Assembly (NCBI RefSeq): GCF_023149135.1
Contig: NZ_JAIWJX010000002.1
Location: forward strand, 2,604,001 to 2,668,000
DNA length: 64,000 nucleotides
DNA from: Fictibacillus marinisediminis
GTDB lineage: Bacteria; Bacillota; Bacilli; Bacillales; Fictibacillaceae
Direction of reading: 5' to 3'
Within the stretch, counting starts at the first letter, position 1, and every line of letters starts with the position of its first letter. The notes below the pieces were generated by a model. It did no database searches, was not told where the DNA came from, and saw only the letters and a list, made by a program, of their open reading frames with translations. This document shows, piece by piece, positions 42,700 to 52,589 of the stretch. The translations under genes were made by a program, and so were the position numbers.

Positions 42700-43983
42700 T
42701 TGAACGTATCAAAGTTTTTTCAGTTAGAGAAACACAGCAGTTCCATAAAACAGGAAGTACTTGCTGGTGTTACATCATTTTTCACCATTGCTTATATTAT
42801 TATCGTCAATCCTTTAATACTGGCTGATGCAGGAATGCCTTATTACGGCGTACTTCTTGCCACCATCCTGACTTCTGTAGCCGGATGCTTTTTTATGGGA
42901 TTCTACGCGAACGCTCCAATCATTTTGACGCCAGGTATGGGCGTAAACGCCTTTTTTACCTATACCATCATACAAGGAATGGGGCTTTCATGGAAAGAAG
43001 CGCTTGCTGCTGTTATCATCTCAGGTATTTTATTTTTGGCTGTTGCCTCAACCCGGCTTAAGGATGTATTGTCAGAAAGTATTCCAGCTTCTTTGAAGCA
43101 TAGTATAACGGTTGGCATTGGATTATTTCTAGCTTTTATCGGCCTGCAAAAAGGCGGAATTATTGAAGCCAGTCCTACTACTTTTGTGAAGCTTGGACAC
43201 TTAGGTCATCCGACCACTTTGCTCACCATAATAGGGCTGGTCGTAACCTTGTTTCTTTTTTCAAGAAAAGTGAAAGGCAGCTTCTTGATTGGAATTGCGC
43301 TTACTTGCCTGATCGGTTACCTTACCGGCTGGGCGCATGGCACGGAAGATACTCATAATAAGCTTGAATTGGCGCCCTTTATGGAGCTCTTTTTCGGAGC
43401 AGATTTCAAAGGAATCTTCAGCCTCCCATTCTGGATTGCTACGTTTTCACTTACGATGATTGTTACATTTGAAAACATGGGGCTCCTTCACGGCCTTCTG
43501 CCAGATCGTGAAAAATTCCCAAAAGCCTTTCAGGCAAATGCCGTCGCATCTCTCATTTCAGGTATACTTGGTACAAGCCCTACCATTTCTACAGTAGAGA
43601 GTGCTGCTGGGATTTCCGAAGGAGGCAGAACGGGTTTAACAAGTGTCGTAACAGGGATCTTGTTCCTTGCCTCGATTGCTGTCACTCCATTCCTCAGCAT
43701 GATACCGGACGGAGCGATCGCGCCTGTACTGATCATTATTGGCGGTCTTATGGTCCAAAATATACAGCATATCCCGCTTTCTGATTTTACAGAAGGATTT
43801 CCTGCGTTTTTGATCATCGCGCTCATCCCTTTAACATACAGCATTGTTGACGGGCTGGCCTTCGGTTTCATTGCTTATCCCGTTTTGAAAATGGCAGTGG
43901 GACAGCGCAAGCAGATCCCTGTACCACTGTATGTAATCGCCTTATTATTTCTGATAAATTTCATGTTTCATTCTGTGATATAA
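42700..43983 (+). CDS. NCS2/AzgA-family guanine/hypoxanthine permease (PbuG-like)
   Basis: A 427-residue membrane protein with about 12 hydrophobic segments. Hallmarks of the AzgA group are ILTPGMGVNAFFTY near 70, the TFENMGLL segment and GTSPTISTVESAAGISEGGRTGL (given in part) near 290-310. It brings purine bases into the cell. Start TTG 42700 follows GAAGGG at six bases. Confidence 0.88.
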   Translation: MNVSKFFQLEKHSSSIKQEVLAGVTSFFTIAYIIIVNPLILADAGMPYYGVLLATILTSVAGCFFMGFYANAPIILTPGMGVNAFFTYTIIQGMGLSWKEALAAVIISGILFLAVASTRLKDVLSESIPASLKHSITVGIGLFLAFIGLQKGGIIEASPTTFVKLGHLGHPTTLLTIIGLVVTLFLFSRKVKGSFLIGIALTCLIGYLTGWAHGTEDTHNKLELAPFMELFFGADFKGIFSLPFWIATFSLTMIVTFENMGLLHGLLPDREKFPKAFQANAVASLISGILGTSPTISTVESAAGISEGGRTGLTSVVTGILFLASIAVTPFLSMIPDGAIAPVLIIIGGLMVQNIQHIPLSDFTEGFPAFLIIALIPLTYSIVDGLAFGFIAYPVLKMAVGQRKQIPVPLYVIALLFLINFMFHSVI

Positions 43984-43989
43984 ATTACT

Positions 43990-44017
43990 AAAAAGCCGCT
44001 CTAAGCGGCTTTTTTTG
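43990..44017 (+). terminator. Terminator after the purine permease gene
   Basis: AGCCGCT and AGCGGCT stem with three-base loop and T7. Confidence 0.88.
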
Positions 44018-44068
44018 TTCACTTTTTTTCCGCTCCTTCATAGGATAGGGTGAATAGGAGGGGATAAA

Positions 44069-44329
44069 ATGAATCCTTTTATGGTCCACATGGTCAACTC
44101 GAAATTAAATCAGCTTACTGCCCAGGAGCTCGTTCAATTGGCAGGACAGTATCAGTTTCCGGTTTCCATGCAGGAAGCCAATAAAGTGATCGGGATTTTA
44201 AGAAGATACAACATTAACATAACAAATGCTGCCCAGCGTGCAGAAATCATTGAAGCGATTGCCGCAGAAGTGAGCCGCGAGAAAGCAAATTACATCCAAT
44301 ACTTAATCAACAATTATTTAAACAGATAA
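44069..44329 (+). CDS. yqfT: DUF2624 protein (YqfT)
   Basis: An 86-residue helical, soluble protein (MVHMVNSKLNQLTAQELVQL...) of the YqfT/DUF2624 family. Unknown function. AGGAGGGG before the ATG. Convergent with nfo as in B. subtilis. Confidence 0.83.
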   Translation: MNPFMVHMVNSKLNQLTAQELVQLAGQYQFPVSMQEANKVIGILRRYNINITNAAQRAEIIEAIAAEVSREKANYIQYLINNYLNR

Positions 44330-44358
44330 AAAAGAGGCGTTTTTTCGCCTCTTTTTTT
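44328..44358. terminator. Bidirectional terminator
   Basis: AAAGAGGCG and CGCCTCTTT with a six-T loop, A-run left and T-run right, between yqfT and nfo. Confidence 0.9.
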
Positions 44359-45250
44359 ATACAGTTAGGAGCTGTTCCTGCAAAGTCGGAACAAACTCTT
44401 TATTCTTCAGCATTTCGATCTCCAGTTGATATGGAGGTTTTTTATTGTTCTTATCTGTTCCAACATAAGGTGTCTCTAATATTTTAGGAACATCGCCAAG
44501 CTGCGGATGGTGGACGATATAGTTTAATGCATCAAAACCGATCTTTCCGAATCCGATGTTCTCGTGGCGGTCCTTTCGGGCGCCGCGCTCATTCTTGCTG
44601 TCATTGATATGAAGAACCTTCAGACGATCAAGGCCGATCAATTTGTCAAAAGTGTTCAGCACTCCATCAAAATCATTGATGATATCATATCCAGAGTCAT
44701 GGGTATGACAAGTATCAAAGCAGATGGAAAGCTTATCGTTAAGGTGAACCCCATCAATGATAGAGGCCAATTCTTCAAACGTACAGCCGCATTCCGAACC
44801 CTTTCCTGCCATAGTCTCCAGCGCAATCTGAACATTTTGTTCAGGTGTCAGCACCTCATTCAAACCTTCGATAATTTTCTTGATCCCCTCTTCTGTTCCT
44901 GCACCAACATGGGCTCCGGGATGAAGAACAATTTGCTTTCCGCCAATGGCAGCTGTACGTTCGATCTCTGAAGTAAGAAAGTCAACGCCCAGCTGGAAAG
45001 TTTCCGGTTTGACTGAGTTTCCGATGTTAATGATGTATGGTGCGTGCACGACCAATTCTGTCATGCCATTTTCTTGCATATGCTTGATACCCGCTTCAAT
45101 GTTCAGATCTTCAATCTTTTTTCTGCGGGTATTCTGAGGCGCACCAGTATAAACCATGAAAGTATTGGCTCCATAGGAAGCTGCTTCTTCACTTGCCCCC
45201 AGAAGCATTTTCTTTCCGCTCATTGATACGTGTGATCCTAGTTTCAGCAT
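44357..45250 (-). CDS. nfo: Endonuclease IV (AP endonuclease)
   Basis: A 297-residue zinc enzyme that cuts abasic sites in base-excision repair. Family motifs are visible: LGSHVSMSG at the start, [30 protein letters not shown] and [20 protein letters not shown]. It follows cshB by 28 bases. Confidence 0.96.
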   Translation of the reverse strand: MLKLGSHVSMSGKKMLLGASEEAASYGANTFMVYTGAPQNTRRKKIEDLNIEAGIKHMQENGMTELVVHAPYIINIGNSVKPETFQLGVDFLTSEIERTAAIGGKQIVLHPGAHVGAGTEEGIKKIIEGLNEVLTPEQNVQIALETMAGKGSECGCTFEELASIIDGVHLNDKLSICFDTCHTHDSGYDIINDFDGVLNTFDKLIGLDRLKVLHINDSKNERGARKDRHENIGFGKIGFDALNYIVHHPQLGDVPKILETPYVGTDKNNKKPPYQLEIEMLKNKEFVPTLQEQLLTV

Positions 45251-45278
45251 ACCTGATCTCCTTCTCTAACCTTGATGA

Positions 45279-46565
45279 TTATCTTTTATTGCGATTTTGC
45301 CTTTTTTCCATTTTGCGTTTTTCTTCTGCCATCTTCTTTTTATAGCCTGGCTTCACTTTTTTAGGTTTCTGTACACTTGCACCTGTGCTTCCTTTTTGGA
45401 CAGAGGCCTTTCTTATTCGAAGGGGCACCTCTTTCCATTCCCCGTTCTTCAGCTCTTCTTGAACAAACAGAATTTTTCGATTCTGCAGTTTTTGAATAGC
45501 GAGCTGATCAGAAGGTTCAATGATGGTTGCCGCGATGCCTGACATTCCAGCACGGCCTGTTCGGCCTGTACGATGGATATAATAATCCAAATCGGCTGGG
45601 AGCTCGAAGTTAATGATATGACTTACCCCTTTAATATCAATGCCCCTCGCTGCCAAGTCAGTCGCTACAACATATTGAAACTCCGCTTTCTGGACTCGTT
45701 TCATGATATTCTTCCGTTCACGCGGAGGAACATCGCCGTGCAGCCGCTCGGCATTCATGCCTTCTGCGAGCATGGCATCCGCTACTGCATCTGCTGTTTT
45801 CTTCGTGTTGACGAAGATTAAACAAAGGTAAGGATTATACGCTTTTGCAACTTCGATCAAAGTCTTTATCTTGTCCTTATGCTTTAGCGGAATTAAAACA
45901 TGTTTGATTTCTTTCGCTGTCGTCTGTTCAGGGCTCACATGAACATGGCGCGGATTATTCATATATTTTTTAAGCAGCGGCTGCAGCTTTTCCGGGATTG
46001 TCGCGGAAAACACAAGCATTTGAATTTTTGTTGCCATACGTGCTGCCACCTGGTCGACGTCTTCAATGAATCCCATATCGAGCATTTGATCAGCTTCATC
46101 AACAACGAGCGTCGTTGCCGAAAAGATATTGATTCCTTCATTGTTCACCAAGTCTTTAATGCGCCCTGGTGTACCGATGATCAAATGCGGGGCATTCTTC
46201 AGACGGTCAGCCATTCTTTTTCGGTCGGTTCCACCAACGACCGTTTTCGCCCGGATGAAATCATCTTCAGGAAAGTATTCCGACAGCTTTTCATACTCGT
46301 CAAAGATCTGCTGTGCGAGTTCACGGGTAGGCGCCGTGATGATCGCTTGAATTTCATTTTTTTCGGTATTGATCTTATTCAGTACCGGCAAAAGGAAAGC
46401 TAAAGTTTTACCTGAACCGGTCTGTGACTGTCCGATAATGTCATAACCGTTCAGAATTCCCGGAACAACTCGCTCCTGAATATCTGTCGGTTTTTTGAAT
46501 CCTTGCTCGATCATTGCGTTTAATAAAAACGGTTTTATATTTAAACGGTCAAACGCTGTTTTCAT
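45279..46565 (-). CDS. cshB: DEAD-box RNA helicase CshB
   Basis: A 428-residue helicase with the Q motif near 25, motif I SQTGSGKT, motif II VDEADQM, motif III SAT, then RGIDI and HRTGRTGR. The C-terminal tail is very basic (KKVKPGYKKKMAEEKRKMEK). CshB-type helicases act on structured mRNA or rRNA at low temperature. Neighbours nfo and yqfQ fit yqfR/cshB. Confidence 0.94.
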   Translation of the reverse strand: MKTAFDRLNIKPFLLNAMIEQGFKKPTDIQERVVPGILNGYDIIGQSQTGSGKTLAFLLPVLNKINTEKNEIQAIITAPTRELAQQIFDEYEKLSEYFPEDDFIRAKTVVGGTDRKRMADRLKNAPHLIIGTPGRIKDLVNNEGINIFSATTLVVDEADQMLDMGFIEDVDQVAARMATKIQMLVFSATIPEKLQPLLKKYMNNPRHVHVSPEQTTAKEIKHVLIPLKHKDKIKTLIEVAKAYNPYLCLIFVNTKKTADAVADAMLAEGMNAERLHGDVPPRERKNIMKRVQKAEFQYVVATDLAARGIDIKGVSHIINFELPADLDYYIHRTGRTGRAGMSGIAATIIEPSDQLAIQKLQNRKILFVQEELKNGEWKEVPLRIRKASVQKGSTGASVQKPKKVKPGYKKKMAEEKRKMEKRQNRNKR

Positions 46566-46743
46566 TTTTTATCACCTGACTTTTTTCCATTTGTATTGTC
46601 TACTTTTAGTATTATAGATGAAGTCTTGAAAATTAGCTATGAAGAAAAGGAATTCTGCCGTTTTGCCAAGACATCCGCACACCTTTGAGCCAGACTTTCA
46701 TATCTTTAAGTGAAGGGTATTTTTCTGAAGGGAGGGTCAAACA

Positions 46744-47324
46744 ATGCATCCATATCCCCCTATAGGTCCTCAGCGCGGACGATCGGCGGGTATACCGCCT
46801 GGACAGCGATTCGCTCCTCCAGCGGGCATGCGGTCTCTAGCCGGTCTAGGCGGTGCGGCCAGATCGCCGATGAACGTTCTGACCATGGTGGAAAACGTTC
46901 AAAAAATGCTGCAGGTTGCTGAAACAATGGGTCCCATGGTAAAACAGTACGGGCCAATGGTAAAAAATCTACCGGACATGATGAAGTCCTTAAAAGAATT
47001 TAGAGATAACACAAACAAAACGATAAAAGAAAAAAAGAAGCCAGAGACGAAAAAGCAAAAGCAAAAAAAGAAGCAGCTCCTCAAAGCAAACCTAAAAAGA
47101 AAGAGAAACCCAAAACTGAAGCTAAGCCTGTAAAAGTTGCAGTAGACAGCGAGATGCTGGAAGAAAGCAGCTTTCCTTATGATATACCGGCAGGCACTCC
47201 AGAAGACGCTAAAATTATTATCGGTCCTGCAGCCAGAAAAGTAAAAAATGTTGGAAAGCCGCCGAAATCATCGAGTAAAAGACCGGTCACACGCCTGCAG
47301 CCTCCACCAAAGCTGTTCATTTAG
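46744..47324 (+). CDS. yqfQ: YqfQ-like (VrrA-type) protein with an apparent -1 frameshift
   Basis: The first frame gives 129 residues (46744-47133): a Pro/Gly/Arg-rich start, a helical middle ([16 protein letters not shown]) and a Lys-rich tail. In the -1 frame an acidic, Pro-rich sequence continues without stop to TAG at 47322-47324 and ends [10 protein letters not shown], the kind of C-terminus expected of this family. A shift at 47031-47037 or 47064-47070, both A-AAA-AAG read in frame, would give a 193-residue protein. It may be a mutation, a sequencing error or programmed slippage. GAAGGGAGGG precedes the ATG. Confidence 0.75.
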
Positions 47325-47436
47325 CTCAAAGTCCGCTTCATTGTTTTCTTATACGCTCTCCTTTATAATGGGAAGAGGTGTTCAGACCATTTCATCTGAA
47401 CAGCCGATCTTTTTAGTTTATAAGGGAGAGATGAAA

Positions 47437-48381
47437 ATGAAGGTTGTTAGAATATCTCCTCGAGGTTATTGCTATGGCGTAGTTGATGCCATGGTATTAG
47501 CAAGACAGGCGGCTAAAGATCCATCATTGCCTCGGCCTATCTATATTTTGGGCATGATTGTTCATAATAAACATGTTACCGATGCTTTTGAAGAAGAGGG
47601 AATTATTACGCTGGACGGGAAGAGCCGTTTGGACATCATCCGCAACATTGAGTCGGGCACTGTTATTTACACAGCTCATGGAGTATCTCCAGAAGTGAGA
47701 CGCATCGCTCATGAAAAAGGGCTGATTGAAATTGATGCAACGTGTCCAGATGTTACCAAAACACATGACTTGATCCGGGAAAAGGAAAAAGAGGGATATG
47801 TAGTCATTTATATTGGCAAAAAGGGCCACCCTGAGCCGGAAGGTGCGATTGGCATTGCTCCCCATGCGGTTCATTTGATTGAAAACACGCAGGACATTGC
47901 CAACCTGACGATTGGGAACGCCAAGATTCTTATTACGAACCAGACGACGATGAGCCAGTGGGATGTAGCTGAGATCATTAAACAGCTGCTAATAAAATAC
48001 CCAAACGCCGAGGTTCATAAAGAAATCTGTTTGGCTACACAGGTTCGACAGGAGGCTGTTGCAGAGCAGGCAAAAGAATGTGATCTTGTTCTTGTTGTAG
48101 GCGACCCGAAAAGCAACAATTCGAACCGTCTGGCACAAGTTTCACAGGAAATTGCAGGAACACCGGCTTACCGTATTGCCGATGTCACTGAAATTGAACT
48201 GGATTGGCTTAAAGATGTGAACATCGTCGGCATCACATCCGGTGCCTCCACTCCTACCCCCATCACGAAGGAAGTTCTCTCTTTCTTAGAGCAATATGAC
48301 GATAAAGATCCTTCGACTTGGGAAAAAGAAAGAAAAGTAAGCTTAAGCAAGATCTTGCCAAAAGTAAAAACGAAGCAATAA
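47437..48381 (+). CDS. ispH: 4-hydroxy-3-methylbut-2-enyl diphosphate reductase (IspH/LytB)
   Basis: Last enzyme of the MEP pathway, making IPP and DMAPP at a [4Fe-4S] cluster. The 314-residue protein has cysteines in [20 protein letters not shown] and [10 protein letters not shown], and the histidine motifs HNKHV, AHGVSP and [14 protein letters not shown] eight bases before ATG 47437 is the best start; ATG 47431 is two bases from it. Confidence 0.95.
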   Translation: MKVVRISPRGYCYGVVDAMVLARQAAKDPSLPRPIYILGMIVHNKHVTDAFEEEGIITLDGKSRLDIIRNIESGTVIYTAHGVSPEVRRIAHEKGLIEIDATCPDVTKTHDLIREKEKEGYVVIYIGKKGHPEPEGAIGIAPHAVHLIENTQDIANLTIGNAKILITNQTTMSQWDVAEIIKQLLIKYPNAEVHKEICLATQVRQEAVAEQAKECDLVLVVGDPKSNNSNRLAQVSQEIAGTPAYRIADVTEIELDWLKDVNIVGITSGASTPTPITKEVLSFLEQYDDKDPSTWEKERKVSLSKILPKVKTKQ

Positions 48382-48382
48382 T

Positions 48383-48424
48383 AAAAAGGCTGACATAACC
48401 AAGTGGTTTGTCAGCCTTTTATTT
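48383..48424. terminator. Bidirectional terminator
   Basis: AAAGGCTGACA and TGTCAGCCTTT arms, with inner AACCA/TGGTT, between convergent ispH and yqfO. Confidence 0.9.
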
Positions 48425-48426
48425 TT

Positions 48427-49548
48427 TTAATAGAAAAGAAATGGATCGGTATGAACTGCTGAAGAAATGACTTCGGAAGTGTAGCCCTTTTTTTTCAATT
48501 CTCCTGATAAAAAAGTAGAGAGTCCTGTTTTCATGATCTTCTCCACATTATGTCCGGGATCGATTATGGACAAGCCTGCTGCCTGGGCATCATGGGCATT
48601 ATGATAATACATATCCCCTGTTACGAGCACATCTGCCCCCTTCATGATGGCAGCAGATATGAACTTGTTTCCATCACCGCCTACCACAGCAACCTTTCTG
48701 ACTGGCCTCGAGTGCCCTTTCACCGCACGCAAGGCGGGTACATCCAATGTTTGTTTGACGTGCAGGATAAAATCTTCAAACGGCATTTCTTCCGCAAGAC
48801 GGCCAATCTTTCCAATCCCGAGGGTTTCTCCTTCGTTTTTCAGTTCATACAGATCATAAGCCACCTCTTCATAGGGATGAGCTTTCTTCATGGAGGATAT
48901 GACTTGTTTCACCAGGTCTTCAGAAATCACCGTTTCTATTTTGATTTCATTTACCCTTTCAATCTTTCCTTTCGTGCCGATAAAAGGATTTGTCCCCTCA
49001 AGAGGCTTGAACGTACCTTCACCCGACGTATTAAACGTACAATGGCTATATTGACCGATATGGCCTGCTCCTGCCGCGGCCATGGCTTCTCTGACAGTAT
49101 CCGCCTGTTCTTCCGGCACATATACCGCAAGTTTGACCAGGGATATCTCTTTGGTGCCTTTAAGAGCTTCTGTCTGTTCGAGCTGCAAGGCCTCAGCCAG
49201 CCAGTCGTTCACTCCGCCCTTCGCGACATCCAGATTCGTGTGTGCTGCGTATACTGCTATGTCATTTTTAATGAGCTTTTCAATCATTCTTCCCTGCGGC
49301 AGGGAGAGATCAATTTTTTTCAGCGGGCGGTAGATCATCGGGTGATGGGCAATGATCAATTCCGCTCCTTTTTCAATCGCTTCATCCACTACTTCTTCCA
49401 ATACATCCAGGGCAATCATGACTTTTTTTACAGGCTTGTTCAAATTTCCGACCTGCAATCCGATCGGGTCTCCTTCTTCCGCAAGATGTTTTGGTGCCAA
49501 GGCATGCAGTTCACCAATGACCGTCTGCCCGTTTGCGTATTTATTCAC
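48427..49548 (-). CDS. yqfO: Nif3-like dinuclear metal protein (YqfO)
   Basis: A 373-residue Nif3-family protein. Metal-binding residues lie in IIAHHPMIYRP, AAHTNLD, and near the C-terminus in DMYYHNAHDA. A PII-like insert occupies about residues 130-230, as in YqfO, and relatives form hexamers with two metals per subunit. The biochemical role is debated; a GTP cyclohydrolase-like claim exists for relatives. Its ATG overlaps the trmK stop (ATGA). Confidence 0.9.
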   Translation of the reverse strand: MNKYANGQTVIGELHALAPKHLAEEGDPIGLQVGNLNKPVKKVMIALDVLEEVVDEAIEKGAELIIAHHPMIYRPLKKIDLSLPQGRMIEKLIKNDIAVYAAHTNLDVAKGGVNDWLAEALQLEQTEALKGTKEISLVKLAVYVPEEQADTVREAMAAAGAGHIGQYSHCTFNTSGEGTFKPLEGTNPFIGTKGKIERVNEIKIETVISEDLVKQVISSMKKAHPYEEVAYDLYELKNEGETLGIGKIGRLAEEMPFEDFILHVKQTLDVPALRAVKGHSRPVRKVAVVGGDGNKFISAAIMKGADVLVTGDMYYHNAHDAQAAGLSIIDPGHNVEKIMKTGLSTFLSGELKKKGYTSEVISSAVHTDPFLFY

Positions 49549-50252
49549 GATTCCAGCTCCTTCTTTACGGATTCTATTCTTTTCATCAATTGCCGTTTTC
49601 GCTCCATCGAGTCAGGAGATTGGCTTGATTCCATTTGCTGAAGGATTTTGGTCCACTGTTCAAGCTCGCCGCTCCATTTTTCAATGAATGCCTCATTCTT
49701 TTGCTTCATCAAAAAAGGGCCCAGCAATAGTTCAAGCATTTCATTATCAGTATATGGCTGGTTCCCTTCTTTGCGATCTGCCACCAGTACTTCATAAATC
49801 TTGCCGTCTTCTTGTAAAATTTCCTCCTGAGTTAAGGTCCATCCTTCATTTTTAAGCCAAATTCTGACCGAGCCTGCACCTACATTCGGCTGCAATATTA
49901 GCCTTTTAACACCTTCCAGCTTGGATTTCCCTTTTTCTAAAATACTGGCAATCAGTTGACCGCCCATTCCGCAAATGGTGATTACATCCGTTTCGTTGGG
50001 AGAGATCACTTCAAGACCGTCTCCTTTGCGGACTGATATTTTTGACTGGAGGTTCGCTGATTGTACTTCTTTTAATGCTGATTGATAGGGACCCTCATTT
50101 ACCTCACCTGCAATCGCATATACAACTTGGTGTTCAAGTACTAAATAGCATGGAAGGTAGGCATGATCCGAACCAATATCAGCTATCACTGCCTCCCGGT
50201 GCACATAATTTGCTACTGTTTTAAGTCTTAAGGAAAGGTTATCTCGTTTCAT
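49545..50252 (-). CDS. trmK: tRNA (adenine(22)-N1)-methyltransferase TrmK
   Basis: A 235-residue SAM methyltransferase (formerly YqfN). Motif I VIADIGSDHAYLPCYL is at about 22-37, a TICGMGGQLI motif lies near 88, and LILQPN near 115; the C-terminal part is a coiled-coil-like helical tail. It methylates N1 of A22 in some tRNAs, probably including Ser. Confidence 0.92.
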   Translation of the reverse strand: MKRDNLSLRLKTVANYVHREAVIADIGSDHAYLPCYLVLEHQVVYAIAGEVNEGPYQSALKEVQSANLQSKISVRKGDGLEVISPNETDVITICGMGGQLIASILEKGKSKLEGVKRLILQPNVGAGSVRIWLKNEGWTLTQEEILQEDGKIYEVLVADRKEGNQPYTDNEMLELLLGPFLMKQKNEAFIEKWSGELEQWTKILQQMESSQSPDSMERKRQLMKRIESVKKELES

Positions 50253-50315
50253 TTTTATCCACCTGTTTTTATTATCGTACTACTTATTATTATCATGTCA
50301 CAGGAAAAAAGTAAA

Positions 50316-50366
50316 AAAGCCGACTCAATCATAACGCCATAAGGCTGTTGATTGAAGTCAGCTTCT
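50316..50366 (-). terminator. Terminator after cccA
   Basis: Imperfect long stem GCCGACTCAATCA / TGATTGAAGTCAGC; the minus strand ends in a T-run. Confidence 0.65.
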
Positions 50367-50367
50367 T

Positions 50368-50712
50368 TTATTTTTTCTCTGAAAGCCATTTTGCAATGAT
50401 TTGTTGCTCTTCGCCTTTTACGACACCAGCGGGCATTCCGCCAGGTTTACCATTTTTAAGAATATCAGTGATTTGCTCTTTTGAATATTTGGCTCCGACT
50501 TTTTGAAGGTTAGGACCAACCGCGCCTTCCAGGTTTTGGCCATGGCAGGAAGAACAGTTTTGTTTAAATATTGCTGCAGGATCAAGTGCAGCCTGTTCTT
50601 TTTCCTTTTTCGCTTGTTCCTGATTATGTATTCCCCAAAATGACATGCCGATAACGAGAATAATGCCAATTACTCCTGTAAAGATAAAAGGAATAAGCGG
50701 ATTACGTTTCAT
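50368..50712 (-). CDS. cccA: Membrane-anchored cytochrome c-550
   Basis: A 114-residue c-type cytochrome. A membrane anchor ([17 protein letters not shown], about 6-22) is followed by a Gln/Lys/Glu linker and a heme domain with CSSCH and the axial methionine in GKPGGMPAG. It carries electrons outside the membrane. AGGAGG is seven bases before ATG 50712. Confidence 0.92.
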   Translation of the reverse strand: MKRNPLIPFIFTGVIGIILVIGMSFWGIHNQEQAKKEKEQAALDPAAIFKQNCSSCHGQNLEGAVGPNLQKVGAKYSKEQITDILKNGKPGGMPAGVVKGEEQQIIAKWLSEKK

Positions 50713-50914
50713 CATTTTTCCTCCTTCATCTGTTATACATTTGATGTACATTTTACCTGCTTATGTAAGTGCTAACAATCCATATCCTATTTTACTTGAA
50801 AAAAGAGTCGAAGGAAAGAGAAAGTTAAACTTTTACTAGTTTTGTAAAAAGCCTTCAACCTTGGAATTATACAGAGTGTATGGATTTCATATTAAAGGAT
50901 CACCTGATGCAGCA

Positions 50915-50942
50915 AAGAAAAACCGCCCGCAGTTGCGGACGA
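50915..50942 (-). terminator. Terminator after the acyl-CoA synthetase gene
   Basis: On the minus strand CCGCAACTGCGG with flanking GC pairs is followed by TTTTTC. Confidence 0.65.
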
Positions 50943-52568
50943 TCAGGTCACTATACCTTGTTCTGTTTCAATGTGCTTTTTAGCCTCTTCACGCAATTTA
51001 TACTTTTGAATTTTACCAGATGCCGTCATTGGATATTCGTCTACAAAAATCATGTATTCAGGAATTTTGAACTTGGATATCTTTCCTTGGCAATAGGCAG
51101 CCAGTTCTTCTTTCCCAATCCTATGCCCCTCTTTTAGCTGGATGCAGGCAGCCACTTTTTCTCCAAATGTTTCATCCGGAACTCCGATCACCTGAACATC
51201 GAGAATTGAAGGATGCGAATATAAAAATTCTTCGACTTCTCGCGGGTAAATGTTTTCACCGCCGCGGATGATCATATCCTTCAAACGGCCTGTGATGGCC
51301 ACGTAGCCCTCATCGTCCATCACAGCAAGATCACCGGTATGGAGCCAGCCCTCCTGATCAATCGCATCTCTGGTCGCATCAGGCATCTTATAATATCCTT
51401 TCATCACGTGGTAGCCTCTTGTACAGAGTTCCCCCTGTTCGCCAAAAGGTACCGTCTTGCCTGTTGCAGGATCGATAACTTTGATGTCAACACCCGGGTG
51501 CTTTTTCCCGACCGTCTCCACCCTCTTTTCAATAGGATCATCAGGTGTCGTTTGAGTAAAGACCGGCGAGGTTTCTGTCTGTCCATACGCAATTGTGATT
51601 TCTGACATTCCCATTTTACTGATGACATTCTTCATGACTTCAATTGGACAAGTAGATCCTGCCATCACTCCTGTCCGAAGCGAACTTAAATCGTATTGCT
51701 GGAAATTTTCATAATTCAGCTCTGCAATGAACATTGTAGGTACGCCGTGAAGCACCGTGCATTTTTCCTTTTCGACGGTCTCCAGGACTTCCTTTGCACT
51801 GAATTGAACGATGGGTACCATAGCTGCTCCAGCGGAAACTGCTGTTAAAGTTCCGATCACACACCCAAAGCAGTGAAAGAACGGTACTGGAATACATAGA
51901 CGGTCCTGTTCAGTTAATCTCATGGCTGCCGCCAAACGATGAGCGTTTCCAAGAATATTACTATGCGTCAGCATGACCCCTTTTGGAAAACCAGTCGTGC
52001 CTGAGGTGTACTGCATGTTAATGACATCTGACGGCTCCAGGCAATTTTCTCTCTCTAGGAGCTCCTCATCGGAAATGCTTTCTCCTGAACGAAGCATCTC
52101 TTCCCAGTTTGACATCCCTTCTGGCTGGCCATTGCCTATATAAATGAATTGATCCAGCAAAGGGAATTGTTCGTTTTTGGATTGAACAGCCTGAGCCATT
52201 TGCACATAGGACGTGTTTTTGAAGCCCTCTATGAGAAATAGGGCTTTTGAATCTGACTGTTTTAGGAGGTATTCCAGTTCAGTCTGCTGGTAGCTGGTAT
52301 TTACCGTTACTAATACCGCCCCCGCTCTTGCTGAGCCGAATTGCAGCAGTATCCATTCCGGCACATTGGTTGCCCAGACTGCAATATGATCTCCCTTTTT
52401 AATACCGAGTGACATTAATCCTTTAGCTACTTTCGCAGTTAAATCGTAAAATTCTTTATAGGAATACCGGATTCCTATATTGCTGTATACAACAGCTTCA
52501 CGAGAGCCGAATTTCTTCACTTGCTCTTCAAGATATTTTCCAATAGTTACGGATTGCAGCTCTGTCAT
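50943..52568 (-). CDS. AMP-binding acyl-CoA synthetase (YngI-like)
   Basis: A 541-residue ANL-superfamily ligase that activates a carboxylic acid to its CoA thioester. Motifs seen are YTSGTTGFPKGVML (P-loop), AYGQTETSP, LHTGDLAVMDDEGY, GRLKDMIIRGGENIYP and the C-terminal lysine in TASGKIQKYKL. It has no signal peptide. It lies 22 bases after the acyl-CoA dehydrogenase gene, the same order as B. subtilis yngJ-yngI, where it belongs to a leucine/branched-chain degradation cluster. Confidence 0.9.
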   Translation of the reverse strand: MTELQSVTIGKYLEEQVKKFGSREAVVYSNIGIRYSYKEFYDLTAKVAKGLMSLGIKKGDHIAVWATNVPEWILLQFGSARAGAVLVTVNTSYQQTELEYLLKQSDSKALFLIEGFKNTSYVQMAQAVQSKNEQFPLLDQFIYIGNGQPEGMSNWEEMLRSGESISDEELLERENCLEPSDVINMQYTSGTTGFPKGVMLTHSNILGNAHRLAAAMRLTEQDRLCIPVPFFHCFGCVIGTLTAVSAGAAMVPIVQFSAKEVLETVEKEKCTVLHGVPTMFIAELNYENFQQYDLSSLRTGVMAGSTCPIEVMKNVISKMGMSEITIAYGQTETSPVFTQTTPDDPIEKRVETVGKKHPGVDIKVIDPATGKTVPFGEQGELCTRGYHVMKGYYKMPDATRDAIDQEGWLHTGDLAVMDDEGYVAITGRLKDMIIRGGENIYPREVEEFLYSHPSILDVQVIGVPDETFGEKVAACIQLKEGHRIGKEELAAYCQGKISKFKIPEYMIFVDEYPMTASGKIQKYKLREEAKKHIETEQGIVT

Positions 52569-52589
52569 AATTCACCCCATTCTTTAGTA

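Noticed and set aside
42584..42700. Purine riboswitch before the guanine/hypoxanthine permease gene
   Set aside because: The conserved purine aptamer loops and junction (TATA...TAATATGG, CTAC) are absent; only a short GGCAGC/GCTGC hairpin is seen.
48550..49641. 363-codon open frame on the plus strand opposite yqfO
   Set aside because: It mirrors the codons of the well-supported yqfO/trmK genes, has no ribosome site, and an implausible Phe/His/Arg-rich composition.
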